Positions 12,682 to 23,462 of a stretch of DNA of 64,000 bases are shown in pieces. Within the stretch, counting starts at the first letter, position 1. Each line of letters starts with the position of its first letter. Under the pieces are notes generated by a model that had not been told where the DNA came from, did no database searches, and was given only the letters and a program-made list of their open reading frames with translations. Origin of the DNA: Kappaphycus alvarezii (taxonomy: Eukaryota > Rhodophyta > Florideophyceae > Gigartinales > Solieriaceae); the NCBI GenBank assembly GCA_002205965.3, contig NADL03000504.1, positions 1 through 64,000 of the forward strand. The letters run 5' to 3'. The position numbers were made by a program, and so were the translations under genes.

Positions 12682-13266
12682 GTGCCGAAAAACAAGACTT
12701 CCAGGGACCGCCCCTCGTCGCCGGACGAGTACAACGCAGAAGACTTACAATCGTTCTTCGCCGAAAATTGTCAGGAGCTGACAACTTTCGAGTTTGGAGT
12801 GGAGCCAAGAACACCCACCAGAATCGTGGTGGAGGAACCGAGGACACCAAGACCCTCCACTTTCTGCCTTCCCGAGGCTGTATCGCTACCCGCTCTACCG
12901 CCGATACCGAGAAGGCCCGCAGTCCCTCGCTCCAAGCCGCAGAAGCCTAAGAAGACCCTACCGATTCTCCCTGACGCGGCTTCCATCGTCATTCAGAGAA
13001 CCGCCAACCACCGCATTCGTAAGAAGACCAGAAGGCCTCGCCTGACCAAGAACCCGCGATCTTCGCCCTTCCACTGCCGTCACTGTCAAGTCACCTGCAC
13101 AGGCCGAGTGCAGTACCACGAGCACCTCCGATCCCGCAAGCACCAGCCCGCGCCGATAAGACGAGGCACATCTGCCAAATTTGCAAAATCGAAGTCCCAA
13201 GTAAGGCAGACCTTGAGCGCCACCGTCTTGGCCGCCGTCATCGAGAGACTGCCCGTCAGTAGTTAA
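12682..13266 (+). CDS. Extra ORF with U1/matrin-type zinc finger, upstream of gag
   Basis: This open frame lies between the left LTR and gag of the chromovirus. The product is basic and proline-rich in the middle (LPALPPIPRRPAVPRSKPQ) and carries a C2H2 finger FHCRHCQVTCTGRVQYHEH (C-x2-C-x12-H-x5-H), the U1-like/matrin type that binds RNA or DNA. A second finger-like pattern of the same type is encoded at the 3' end of the region. No ATG opens the frame at its 5' end, so the start is uncertain and it could be reached by splicing or a non-ATG codon. Chromoviruses usually go straight from leader to gag. This may be an accessory nucleic-acid-binding protein or a captured host segment. It is part of the element, not an independent host gene. 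Confidence 0.6.
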   Translation: MPKNKTSRDRPSSPDEYNAEDLQSFFAENCQELTTFEFGVEPRTPTRIVVEEPRTPRPSTFCLPEAVSLPALPPIPRRPAVPRSKPQKPKKTLPILPDAASIVIQRTANHRIRKKTRRPRLTKNPRSSPFHCRHCQVTCTGRVQYHEHLRSRKHQPAPIRRGTSAKFAKSKSQVRQTLSATVLAAVIERLPVSS

Positions 13267-13540
13267 AATTTGAATAAATTTAGGGAAGAGGAAGCAAGAA
13301 AAACTCCAAAAGTTGCTTTCTCAACCGACTTCGTTTGTGCTGTGTTCAACCTCCCGCTGTGGCTACCTTACGAACTCGCTTTCCCCAGTTCCTTGCAGTA
13401 GGGCTTGTAAGCCCGTATCGCCGCCAGGTTCTAGACAGGAAAACAACGTTCTGTAAAGCATCGGAAGGAGGGCTACTAGCACACCCGACGTGACTGACGT
13501 CAAACCCTTACGTCAGAGAAAATCAACTTTCCCAAGTTAT

Positions 13541-13612
13541 CGGCTGGGATTCGAACTCGAGACCTCTCACTGGTCTTTCGCTGGTCTAGCCAACTCGGCC
13601 ACAGTGCATACC
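13541..13612 (-). repeat. tRNA-like segment (Pol III A and B boxes)
   Basis: Read on the minus strand, an A-box-like TGGCCGAGTTGG (complement of 13590-13601) and a B-box-like GTTCGAATC (complement of 13548-13556) lie about 33 bases apart, as in tRNA genes. The acceptor and T stems pair poorly, so I do not call a functional tRNA. It is best explained as a tRNA-derived SINE head or a tRNA pseudogene inside the retroelement leader. Confidence 0.5.
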
Positions 13613-13701
13613 GATTCTTACTGGCCAATTTGAAAAAATTCTATTTAAAGAAAAAAACCCAAAACTACACGTGTGACTCTTTCGACCAATAGGAAAAGAC
13701 A

Positions 13702-14493
13702 ATGGAAACTTCGGGCATTACTGTAGAGTCTCTGGCACAAGCTGTAAGCGAACTTCAACGCCAGCTGTCAGAGGCTCATAATCAGATCTCCGCACAACAG
13801 AACCAGCTCAATAACGCTGCTCGCAAGGTGGGAGCTCTCGAGAATGAGCTTTCTCTCGTCAGGATCAATGCCGGTAGCTCAAATGGTCAAAACGAAACCA
13901 AGGACGCCCCTAAGAAGAATAAGCCGGGATCATTCAGCGGAAAAGGGTCCGTCGGGAGCTGGTGCGTGCAGATGCAGAATTATCTTGGTGAAGCAGATGG
14001 GCAAGCTACCATGAACATTGCACTAAGCTATCTCTCTGGAAATGCCCATGAGTGGTGGATGGTCCATTCCAAGAGCGCCGCGGGGCAGGAGATTCAAACA
14101 TGGAAGGAACTGAAGACTGCACTTCTCAATCGCTTCGAGACGTTAAACAAGGAAAAAATCGCCCGAGACAAGCTGGCTCGCTGGAAACAAGTTAAAGACG
14201 TTACTGCGTTCAATGAAGATTTTAACAAAATATTGTTGGATATACCAGACATAGGAGTCAAAGATCAGATTGATCGCTATTCACGCGGCCTGAAACCGTA
14301 CATTTGGAAAGCCTTATGCACGAAAGAATACTCTAAGCTTTCTGATTTAATGGCAGATGCGGAAAGAATCGAAGCTGCTTACAGGCGTTCAGGGCCGTTA
14401 GGTAACAACAAATCGAATACAAAATCGCTGAACGGAAGTTCAAGTACTGGAAATAGTGCTCCGTGCCCATGGAAATTGGGAACGTGGAAATGA
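13702..14493 (+). CDS. Chromovirus gag
   Basis: The Gag polyprotein region of the Ty3/gypsy element. It starts METSGITVESLAQAVSELQ with a coiled-coil-like N-terminus rich in Gln, Ala and Leu. Retrotransposon-gag capsid features follow, with WWMVHSKSAAG and a TWKELKTALLNRFE block. A CCHC nucleocapsid knuckle, CLRCRQRGHIAKNC, is encoded just downstream near 14570-14615. Gag would assemble the intracellular particle and bind element RNA. The upstream coiled coil is normal for plant, algal and fungal chromoviruses. Confidence 0.85.
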   Translation: METSGITVESLAQAVSELQRQLSEAHNQISAQQNQLNNAARKVGALENELSLVRINAGSSNGQNETKDAPKKNKPGSFSGKGSVGSWCVQMQNYLGEADGQATMNIALSYLSGNAHEWWMVHSKSAAGQEIQTWKELKTALLNRFETLNKEKIARDKLARWKQVKDVTAFNEDFNKILLDIPDIGVKDQIDRYSRGLKPYIWKALCTKEYSKLSDLMADAERIEAAYRRSGPLGNNKSNTKSLNGSSSTGNSAPCPWKLGTWK

Positions 14494-14580
14494 AACCGGT
14501 ATACAGTCCTCAAATGTTAACTTACCGAAATTGGATCAAGCAGAACGTGAGAGATGCATACGTGAAGGCCTCTGCTTGAG

Positions 14581-17500
14581 ATGCAGACAGAGAGGGCACA
14601 TTGCAAAAAACTGCCCAAAAGCCCGAAGGAACTGACTGAAGGTCCTCAATCAGTTCTGGATGACAGAAATCTTATTGTTTCAACAATAAGATCCCAGGAA
14701 GCATTTAGGGGAACACCAACCCCAACTTTCCAACGAAATCATAGAGGACTTCTTATTGTTAAAGGAGTCATTTCCAATGGACCAGCAAAAATTCTCATCG
14801 ACCCAGGTGGTGAGATCAATTTCCTCAGTGAATTGTTCTGCGATTACCATAAGATTAAAACAAGAGAATCAGCAGAGCTTGCCGAAATGGCGAACGGTGC
14901 TAACCAGAAGTTGAAAGAAACAGCCGGTCCGGCAATCGTCCAAATAAAGAACTACACAGAACCACTGTACTTCGCCGTGAGCCCCCTCAAGAGATATGAT
15001 GCAATCCTAGGAAAGGAATGGTGTGGAGCCCATAGAGCAATTATCGACTCTTCAAGCAATCAAGTTTCTTTCAACTACAAGGGTGAAAAGTACTCCGTCA
15101 CTGCCAATGAAATGACAAAGCACCCTTTCGTTTCTGCAAACTCAGTACTTACTGATTTGGAGAAAAAATGTAGCACTTATGCTGTTCTAATTCGACCACT
15201 AGACTCAAATCCAAATGTTCCAGATTCTTACCCAGAAGATATTCAAGGTGTACTGAAAAAGTATACAGACGTTTTCCCGGAAAAACTTCCGAAGGGCCTT
15301 CCTCCGAAGCGAAAGTATGATTTCAAGATCGAATTGGAAAAAGATGCTAAGCCACAGAAAAAGGGTCTCTACAGACTTTCAGGAAAAGAAATGATGGAGC
15401 TTCGTAAACAACTAGATGATCTACTAGAGAGTGAATTCATTAGACCAAGCAAAAGCCCCTGGGGAGCGCCAATACTCTTTGTAACGAAAAAGGACAGCGG
15501 TTTGCGTATTGTGTGGATTACAGAGCACTTAATCGGCTTACTGTAAAAAACAGCTACCCCCTGCCGCGCATCGATGATATCTTTGATCGACTTAAGGGAG
15601 CCAGGTACTTCTCGAAAATAGATCTGAGGATGGGTTACCATCAGATCAGACTGGAGGAATCTTCAATCCCTCTCACAGCGTTTCGAACCAGATACGGACA
15701 TTTTGAATTTCTCGTACTACCTTTTGGATTGACCAACGCACCAGCAACTTTTATGAATCTCATGAACGACATATTCAAAGATGTCCTGGATGTATTCGTT
15801 ATCGTTTATTTAGATGACATTCTCATCTTCAGTAAGACATGGAAAGAACATTTAGAACACATTGATGTAGTACTAGAGATTCTGAGGAAGGAGAATCTGT
15901 TCGCAAAATTGTCAAAATGTGTCTTCGGTGTTAAAGAAGTCGAGTATCTTGGACATGTAATCTGTCAAGAGGGAATTGCTGTGGATCCCAACAAGATAAA
16001 GGCAGTCATGGAATGGCCCTCACCAAAGAACAAGCAACAACTTCAGTCATTCTTAGGACTCGTCAACTATTACAGAAGATTCATAAGAGGATGCTCATTG
16101 GTTGCTAAACCTCTTACAGAGCTGACGAAGAACGTTTCATTTCTGTGGACAGCTACTCAGGACAAATCATTCCAGACCTTGAAGAAATCGTTATGCAGTG
16201 CCCCAGTCCTTCGAACTTTTGACTCTGAACTTCCAATATATGTCACTACAGATGCCTCTCAGTACGCAATTGGAGCTGTGTTGGAACAGGGGGATCCAAA
16301 ATCCAGAAGACCAGTTGCCTTTGCGTCTAGGACTTTGAATGATGCTGAGCAAAATTATGCCGCTCATGAGAGAGAGCTCTTGGCCATTGTAGAGTGCTTG
16401 AAATGGTGGAGAGCATACCTACACGGAAACTTTTTCACAGTTCATTCTGATCACTACCCTTTAAGATACCTCGAGACCCAGGACAATCTGTCCCAAAGAC
16501 AGGTTAGGTGGTTGGAAAGATTAGCGAACTTTGATTTCAAAATTATACCCATCTCCGGGAAAGCAAACATCGTTGCCGATGCCCTGTCAAGACAACCTCA
16601 GAATTATCCCTCACCTAAACATCGAAACAGAGAACTACTCAAGGAAGTGATAACAAAGACATACCTAGAATCGAACAATATATCCGTACCTTATTTTGCG
16701 GATTCTGAGATAGAAGATCTGGCCAAAGATTACAGGCTAGATGAAAACCTGAAAACCCAATACAAAGATCCAAAGGCACCTTTCGAAAAAAAGGGTTGCT
16801 TTTACTAAGGAACGGAAAGATTTGCGTACCAGAAGGAAAATTTAAAGTCAAGCTATTACATGACTACCATTCTACTCCAAATACTGGACATTTGGGAATT
16901 TCAAAAACAATCAATAGAATATCACCGAAGTTTTACTGGAAAAACCTTCGTACAGATGTACTTCGATACGTTCGTTCTTGCCACTGCCAAAGAGACAAAC
17001 CATCAATCAGAAACCCGCAGGTCTTTTAAAACCTCTTGACCCACCGAAAACCAAATGGACTCACATAACGATGGACTTTATTACACCCCTTCCAAGGTCA
17101 ACGGAAGGAAACAATGGCATCTTAACTGTCGTTGACAGATTATCAAAGATGATCAGAATTATACCAACCAAGCCCAAAATAGATGCTCCTTCAACTGCCA
17201 GGTTGTTCAAGGATCATGTCTACAGAAACCACGGAATTCCAACGAATATCATTTGTGATAGGGATGCTATTTTTATGAGCAAGTTTTGGAAGAGTCTGTT
17301 CCACCTTCTGGGTACCAAGATATCCCCTTCTTCAGCATATCACCCACAAACAGATGGACAATCTGAGATTATGAACAGAAAGATCGAAGAAATGATTCGT
17401 TCTTTTGTTAGCTTCGACAAGTCAGATTGGGACAAATACTTGGTAGACTTCGAAGTTGCTTACAACTCATCTATTAATGCCACTACAACATTTCTCCGTT

Positions 17501-18127
17501 CTTCCTCAATTATGGAATCCACCCTAGAACTGTCCCTTTGGACATACTCTCCGCAGACAACCCTGCTGCGGCACAGTTCCTAAAAAACATGCAAGAATCA
17601 CTGAAAAAAGCCCAAGAACAAATCAAAAAATCAAATGAATCCACTGCCTTGTATGTCAACAGAAGTAGAAGACCTTCTTCTTATAAAGTTGGTGACAAAG
17701 TCTGGTTGTCCACAAAAAACCTAGCTTTTGAAGATGGTGCAGGATCTCGAAAACTGAACCCAAAGTTTTGTGGTCCATTTCAAATATCTGAGGATATAAA
17801 CGGAGTTACGTACCGTTTAAATCTTTCCCAGCCAATGATCGACAGGGAATTCACAATGCTTTCCATGCTAGTCTCCTTAAGCCGTACTTTGAAGATGAAT
17901 TCTATCGCCAAATTCCGCCGCCACCACCTATACAGGTTCAAGATGGACATAAAGAATACGAAGTCGAATCAATTCTCAGTCACAAGAAACAATACGGAAA
18001 AACAAAATATCTCATTAAATGGAAAGGATATGCAGATCACGAGAACTCATGGCTATCAGAAAATGAACTGAAAAATTGTCAAGATCTGCTATACGAATAC
18101 AAGAATCGGGGCGATTCTTCTTCGTAG
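14581..18127 (+). CDS. Chromovirus pol region (PR-RT-RH-IN-chromodomain)
   Basis: This covers the pol part of the Ty3/gypsy element. It includes a retropepsin-like region near 14750-14860, reverse transcriptase with DYRALNRLTVKNSYPLP and YLDDILIF (about 15510-15830), and RNase H with YVTTDASQYAIGAVL near 16240. It continues with an integrase HHCC zinc region (HDYHSTPNTGHLG through CHCQRDKP), a DDE core with MDFITPLPRS and SSAYHPQTDGQSE, and a chromodomain with YLIKWKGYADHENSWLSE near 18010-18060. Chromodomains direct integration toward marked chromatin. The domain order and length fit a complete pol; it looks nearly whole with a few breaks. Confidence 0.9.
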
Positions 18128-18137
18128 GGGGGAGTGA
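18126..18137 (+). promoter_or_regulatory. Polypurine tract
   Basis: AGGGGGGAGTGA directly precedes the right LTR and is the expected plus-strand primer of the chromovirus. Confidence 0.8.
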
Positions 18138-18639
18138 TGTTGCGATTATGCCCATAAATCACCAAATACCCTGACAGTATCCCTCCGGTAACCTGTACCA
18201 AGGATTTGCACTGTAAGAAGACATCATTGCAACTTGTGCACTGTACTCACGCACCAGTGTAAAAGCATAATATCATACCTCTTTGTACCTAGCCAATGAC
18301 ATGGATCCATCATGGCTATCTCGCATGGTTCTCGAAACATTTCGCACCCACCAATCAGCAACCACTTTATGCCTCCTTGCCAATTGGACCAATGGTACTT
18401 TGCCATGATGTTTGTTGCTGTCTGTTATACTGATGGACCTTCAGAACCTTGTAGTTTGATACCTCTGGGTCGCATTTTCTAGAATACCTTTGAATTCAGT
18501 ACCGTTTAGTTACAATTTATCTCTGCTGGTGTTGAGTACTTTTTCTATATAAACCCTGGTCTGATGTCCGGCCTGATTACCGGAAGCATCAACCAACAGT
18601 TCAACCATCGATTACCTTTTGTGCGCTCAACACACCACA
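18138..18639 (+). repeat. Right LTR of chromovirus
   Basis: Direct repeat of 12031-12531, from TGTTGCGATTATGCCC to AACACACCACA, with about six differences over roughly 500 bp. That indicates a recent insertion. Confidence 0.93.
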
Positions 18640-18725
18640 GTTACACCACTGTGTAATAGAGAATTGGAATAGCGACAGCGAAAAAGTCTCTATTACACAG
18701 TGGTGTAACAGAGACATTGTTACAC
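18640..18725. repeat. Perfect 23-bp inverted repeat (fold-back unit), right flank
   Basis: Arms at 18640-18662 (starting GTTACACCACTGTGTAAT) and 18687-18709 are perfect reverse complements over 23 bp around a 24-base core. The first arm plus core also occurs at 11957-12007 on the other side of the chromovirus. It is probably a fold-back or MITE-like repeat, locally duplicated, into which the LTR element inserted. Confidence 0.85.
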
Positions 18726-20200
18726 GGCGCCTGCGAGGTCGGCTACCTGTTACCAGTCGTTCCCATTTCATGTACAGCGGAAGGCGCCAGGTGCTTCGAC
18801 GAGATGAGCAAGAAATGCTTCCGAATAATGGCCAGAAGCGTTCCCAGCCGTGAGGTTTTCCATGAACTCCAGCTCCCAGTGAAACCGCTAGAATCGACGA
18901 AAAAATAGCTGGGGATAGGCCTCAGGGCGGCGCGCCACATTGCTTCCTCTGCTTTTCTCGCCTTTTGGGTCGCTACTGATACCCTAGACTGTTCTATCAT
19001 TCCGGCTTCAGTAAGAGCGCTGAGCACATGTAATAGTACAGTCGGCGCCTATATGGTGTGGCCTGCCTCTTGTTTGCCCTCAAATATAGTTCCCTTCAGC
19101 GACTTTTGCTCCAAAAACCGACACTCGCATAAGAAGCTGACAGATGCAATTCATGAAGCGGGGTTTTCTCCTTCTGGTTCCAAGACTACTGCCAGGTTCC
19201 ACTCTTCGCCCCCAACAGCCCGTGCCACAGGAGCAACCTCCCGGTAATCCTGGACCTCTTCGTTGACCACCCCTCGCACCGGGGAAGGTTGGGGTATCTT
19301 TACAATTGGGAGATATATTCGATCTATCCTAAAGTTTTCCAGACAGCCACAATCACGCACATCTTGCATGGCTGAGAGCTAATCGTTCGTCACGACCGCC
19401 AGGTTACAATCCTCACCTCGAACTTTGCAAAGGCCGCCCGGAACCCGGTCATGAAGCCCCGTCCCAATCGCCAACACCGCACGAGGCCAGACATCAGGGC
19501 TATAGGGAGCACCGGAGGGACAGACTTTTTCGATATTAAATTCTTCAATCTACTTCCTCCCTCAAACACACGGACCCGCTTTTTCAACCACTTGACATGT
19601 AAGAGCGCCGCGAAAAGTTCCAGAGGTATCAACAATTTATCACTACGCATGCCAGGTCCCAACTCATCTCAGTGCCGGTATCCACTCTTGGTGGGTGGTA
19701 CCCTGACGCTTTCGCAGTCCTGACAGACGTGACCAGGCACGTCGCCGTGCGAGCAATGTAAACCTTTGGGCGGGCGCGATTTGTCCTTAAGCAAATAAAC
19801 GCTATGTGGACGTTTTTGTCCAACGCAGAATGGTTCAAGGCTTGCGCCCCCTTTAGTCTCGGAAAACAGCCGTCCTACATCTCTAATCGGTAAAACATCC
19901 CAATCCCACCCTTATATGTAGATGTGAGAATCACACGCACCTCGCAGGCGAACCCAGAAAGAGCTATGATAACTGGACAAAGAGGGTCACTATCGGATAA
20001 AAACAAGTAGCAGTCACCAGGAACGACACACTTAACAGTATTAGACAAATGAAAGAAGTCTAAGGGAAGGGCAAAAAAGGATATGGATAGGCAGTAAGGT
20101 TGGGGAGAGAATAATGATGCTGAGGAAAATGGGGGACGAATAGCAAAAAGACCCAAGTTTAGGCGATAATTTGCCAGCCTAAGACTTTCATTACGGGTCG
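18726..20200. other. Unassigned; minus-strand Cys/His-rich segment
   Basis: On the minus strand the segment complementary to about 19711-19757 encodes CSHGDVPGHVCQDC, a Cys/His cluster like a small zinc-binding module. Downstream in another frame is FAALLHVKWLKKRVRVFEG (about 19570-19630). These look like pieces of an old mobile-element polyprotein, but no polymerase or integrase motif is visible, so I do not name a family. Confidence 0.3.
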
Positions 20201-23174
20201 AAGCCGAAAAAATAAGAACAAAGTTAGACTACAGGAAATATTCTCCATCGACTAATAGAAAATGGCGAAAAGGCGGTCGATATTCAAGATTAATAAGAAG
20301 AGGCCCAAATTATATTTTTGATACCCAGTGCTTACGCAGAGATTGAGCTCAAAGCCTGCTCAAAAGGTCTGCCCAAAATTGTGTCTGTTATTTTGATCGT
20401 TTGACGATTGGTCGGCCTCGTGAGATAGTTAATGATCTCAATGATTAGCTGACAGTATGTGATCGAGAAGATACAATGTAGTGATATAGCCCTTATTCTG
20501 GGTTTCGACAAAATTCTCGAGGTTAAAATTGTCCTTTGTGGCCAAAATCCACGTGTAATCCGGTGTGATTTTGTACACATTGGCCTAGTGGTATACGGAT
20601 CCCTGTTGCAGGCAGCCAAGAAGATGCTACATAAATCACCGAAAAATGATGCAATAAAGCTCTATTACGTAATGGAAACAAAGCGCCTGGCTAGCTACAT
20701 AATACCACATTAAAGAGGCCCCGGGGTTGGTCGGTATTTTTGACTTTGTTTATCTGACCAGAATTAAGACAGGCAGGCGACGGGATGACCATTCATAGAA
20801 TATCTAGCCCGATCGCAAAGGAGATAATGCTACTCTAACAGTACTTTGGATAAATGGTTTCTCGAAAAACTTGTTGTTTACCACTAAAAGTAAAGTTTAT
20901 CTCATCCTGGCTACCCTCTTCCAGATCCTTTGTCACCGTAAAAATCCCTCAGCTACCCTAAAATGTCCTTATAATCATCTAACGTAATCTGCAGACCCAT
21001 TAGGGTGTACAAAAAGAGAACTAACAACGCATAAAGGCATTTGAGTACTCTTGCAAAGGATGTAATCTACCTTCACTCGTTTAGATAATAACTCCTGTAA
21101 ACGGAGGAGTATGAGGTATTCTTCTTCGTCGCCTGAAACTTCCAGCAGGGTAATCTAAACGGAGAGAAGTAAAAGAAAAAAACAGAAGTGGATCTGCGCC
21201 TCCTTGAGCCTGTGACTGCACGAATCGAAAAAGGCGGGGGAGGAGGCACGCGATATATAAAAGTACAGTAAGAGCGTGTAATAAGAGCCACAGTTTAACA
21301 AGAATTCAAAATAACAGGGATATAACTGTAGCAATGTAATACAAGAAATCATATGGAAATAAATAGCGATCAATGCAAACCTAGAATGAATCAACTGAAT
21401 GCATAAACTTGAATAATAATGGAATTAAATTCTTCCTCTTTGAATTTTTATAAGAGCTACTTTGCTAGCTAAGACATCAATTTCCGGTGTGAATGTGTTT
21501 AATACTGATAAATGCAGAAATAAGTGCGAGAAAATGCTAGATGTTGGGAATGTGTTCGTTTTTTCAACAGAACGTTTGAAACTTACACAAAAACACCAAA
21601 AATATTTGTCACCTAAACTTATTGGATCCTTCAAATTATTCGTTAGTGTCTAGCAAACCTTAATAGCGGAATTGAGCTCCCAAAATGGGAAATATACATC
21701 CAAATGTTCATAAATCTCTGCTGAAACCTTTCTACGGCTCTTTCAGATAACGTTACCAAATATCTTATCCTGTCAATATTTACCTTGAAAATCGACCGAT
21801 GGAACGTTTCCTTTCGTGTCGTGCTTACCAAGGCAAAGACAAATATCTAGTTCATATTGCTGGATTTTATTCCAAATAGGATCGCTAGATGAAATCCAAA
21901 AAATAGAGATTTTTAGACCTAGACCTACTCAATGCCTATTAACCTCATCAAACGACACCGAGTCCATCTTCTTGACTTCAAAGTTCCTCACATCAATTGA
22001 TTATATATTCTCTCACTTTTCGGAAATTTAATTCTATCGCCATCACCAGCTGAGTTGCAACACTTTCCGACTATTTATATGTTGCTATTCCTGGTCACAC
22101 CGTGCATTTCTGCAGATCTCATTACCGAGTGCATTACTCATATTGAGAGTAACGACCGACACAGAATATTCTCTCCCGAGAAGCCGCCGTTTCAGATTAT
22201 TACTCGTCCTATCAATTATCAGTAATTTTATTTGTAGCGAATATGATTTTGACGGGGGAGGATTTTATGCTTTCAGCTGATAAATTATGATTTTAAAATG
22301 ATGGATTTATTGTTGCCGCGTGATTAATTATAACAAATTTCTGCAGTTGTATCCCTTCTAGCTTAATTTGATGTCGAAATTTTGCTGCTCTTGCGCACTT
22401 TTACAGCAATTTATTGTCTAAAAGAGTGAGAGTAGATTAAGTATTGTACAATAGTATGCAAATGACCTTATGCCTTTGTTCTTTCGTTTTAGACACACAC
22501 TATTAGGTTCGAAGTCCATATTAGATGATAATAAGTGATTTATCAGGTTAGCGGATGCTTTTTTCCCTCGCGTTCTACAGAATTTTGGATTTCGAATCGT
22601 CTGGGAACGACTACTTTCCCCTAATGGTTCAGAGTAAATCCTCAATTTCACGCTATATACAATCAGAAGAGTATATAGACGTGAATCTAGTCAGAACATG
22701 GATCAAACATTCAAATTATCCCCGTCCTTCAATTTATGGTCACTTTTACAAATGTACTACCTAATATACGAAATAATCAGAACGTCCTTATGCAGTTTCA
22801 GAACATAGCGGAAAACTAAATTTCGCTAACCATGCAAAGAGTCATTGTACTGCCTTCAATTATCAAGCTGAAATTCATCGATTCACCTCCGTGGCTACAA
22901 TATTTACGTGAGGAGCTCATTGTTTGTGAAATTAGATGAGGAGATAGAGCATTTTCAATAGTCCGGGCTCAAACTGCACCAATCTTTAATGAGTAAGATG
23001 GAAGAAAACTCGCAATGCCTGGGAAAATATGAGCAATTAATTGAAAGGGTTGCATAGGGTGGGTTTCAGAAAGATCGAAAAGAAAAAGATAACAAAGTAT
23101 TTGTATGAAAGGACGAGTTGAATTGGGTGATACTCAAGGTAATCGGGTAGGTGATGTGGTGATTCAAAATATTA
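20201..23174. other. No recognisable gene; AT-richer stretch
   Basis: Only short frames are present and no family motif can be read on either strand. Composition shifts toward AT through this segment. Confidence 0.5.
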
Positions 23175-23462
23175 TGTTGTTTAATGTAAGTTTGCAGTTC
23201 GGGTTCTAACATTAAGTGCTGTTGGATGTAGCTTACTAGTCCAAACTATTCAGAGTAACCATGCAAACGTGAACTCAGGCATTGGATAATATTAAGTAGA
23301 CAGTAATGTAAAAACCGTGAAGTAACGTACTAAGATATGTCCTTGACCAATTGAAAGAGAATAGAGACCATGGTTATGGTGCTTTAATCTTTTCGAATAT
23401 TTTCACTAAATTTATTCATACAGAGTGTGATCTTAAAACCGATGGTTAGTAAAACAGTTCCA
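23175..23462 (-). repeat. Diverged LTR of old copia element (3' end of element)
   Basis: It aligns with 27678-27953 through several conserved blocks separated by substitutions and small gaps. Ends are approximate. Confidence 0.6.

Larger units (their letters stand above)
12031..18639 (+). mobile_element. Ty3/gypsy chromovirus LTR retrotransposon, nearly whole
   Basis: A 6.6-kb element with paired LTRs of about 500 bp that differ at only about six positions (about 99% identical), so the insertion is recent. Order on the plus strand: LTR, primer-binding site, an extra zinc-finger ORF, a tRNA-like segment, gag with CCHC knuckle, then pol as protease, reverse transcriptase, RNase H and integrase, a chromodomain, a polypurine tract and the second LTR. 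The terminal chromodomain and the protease-RT-RNase H-integrase order define a chromovirus. Flanks GTTCC and GTTAC could be a 5-bp target duplication with one change. It looks nearly whole, with a few breaks at most. The ORF upstream of gag is unusual for this family. Confidence 0.93.

Noticed and set aside
13541-13612. Functional tRNA gene on the minus strand
   Set aside because: A and B boxes are present but the acceptor and T stems do not pair well, so only a tRNA-like relic is called.
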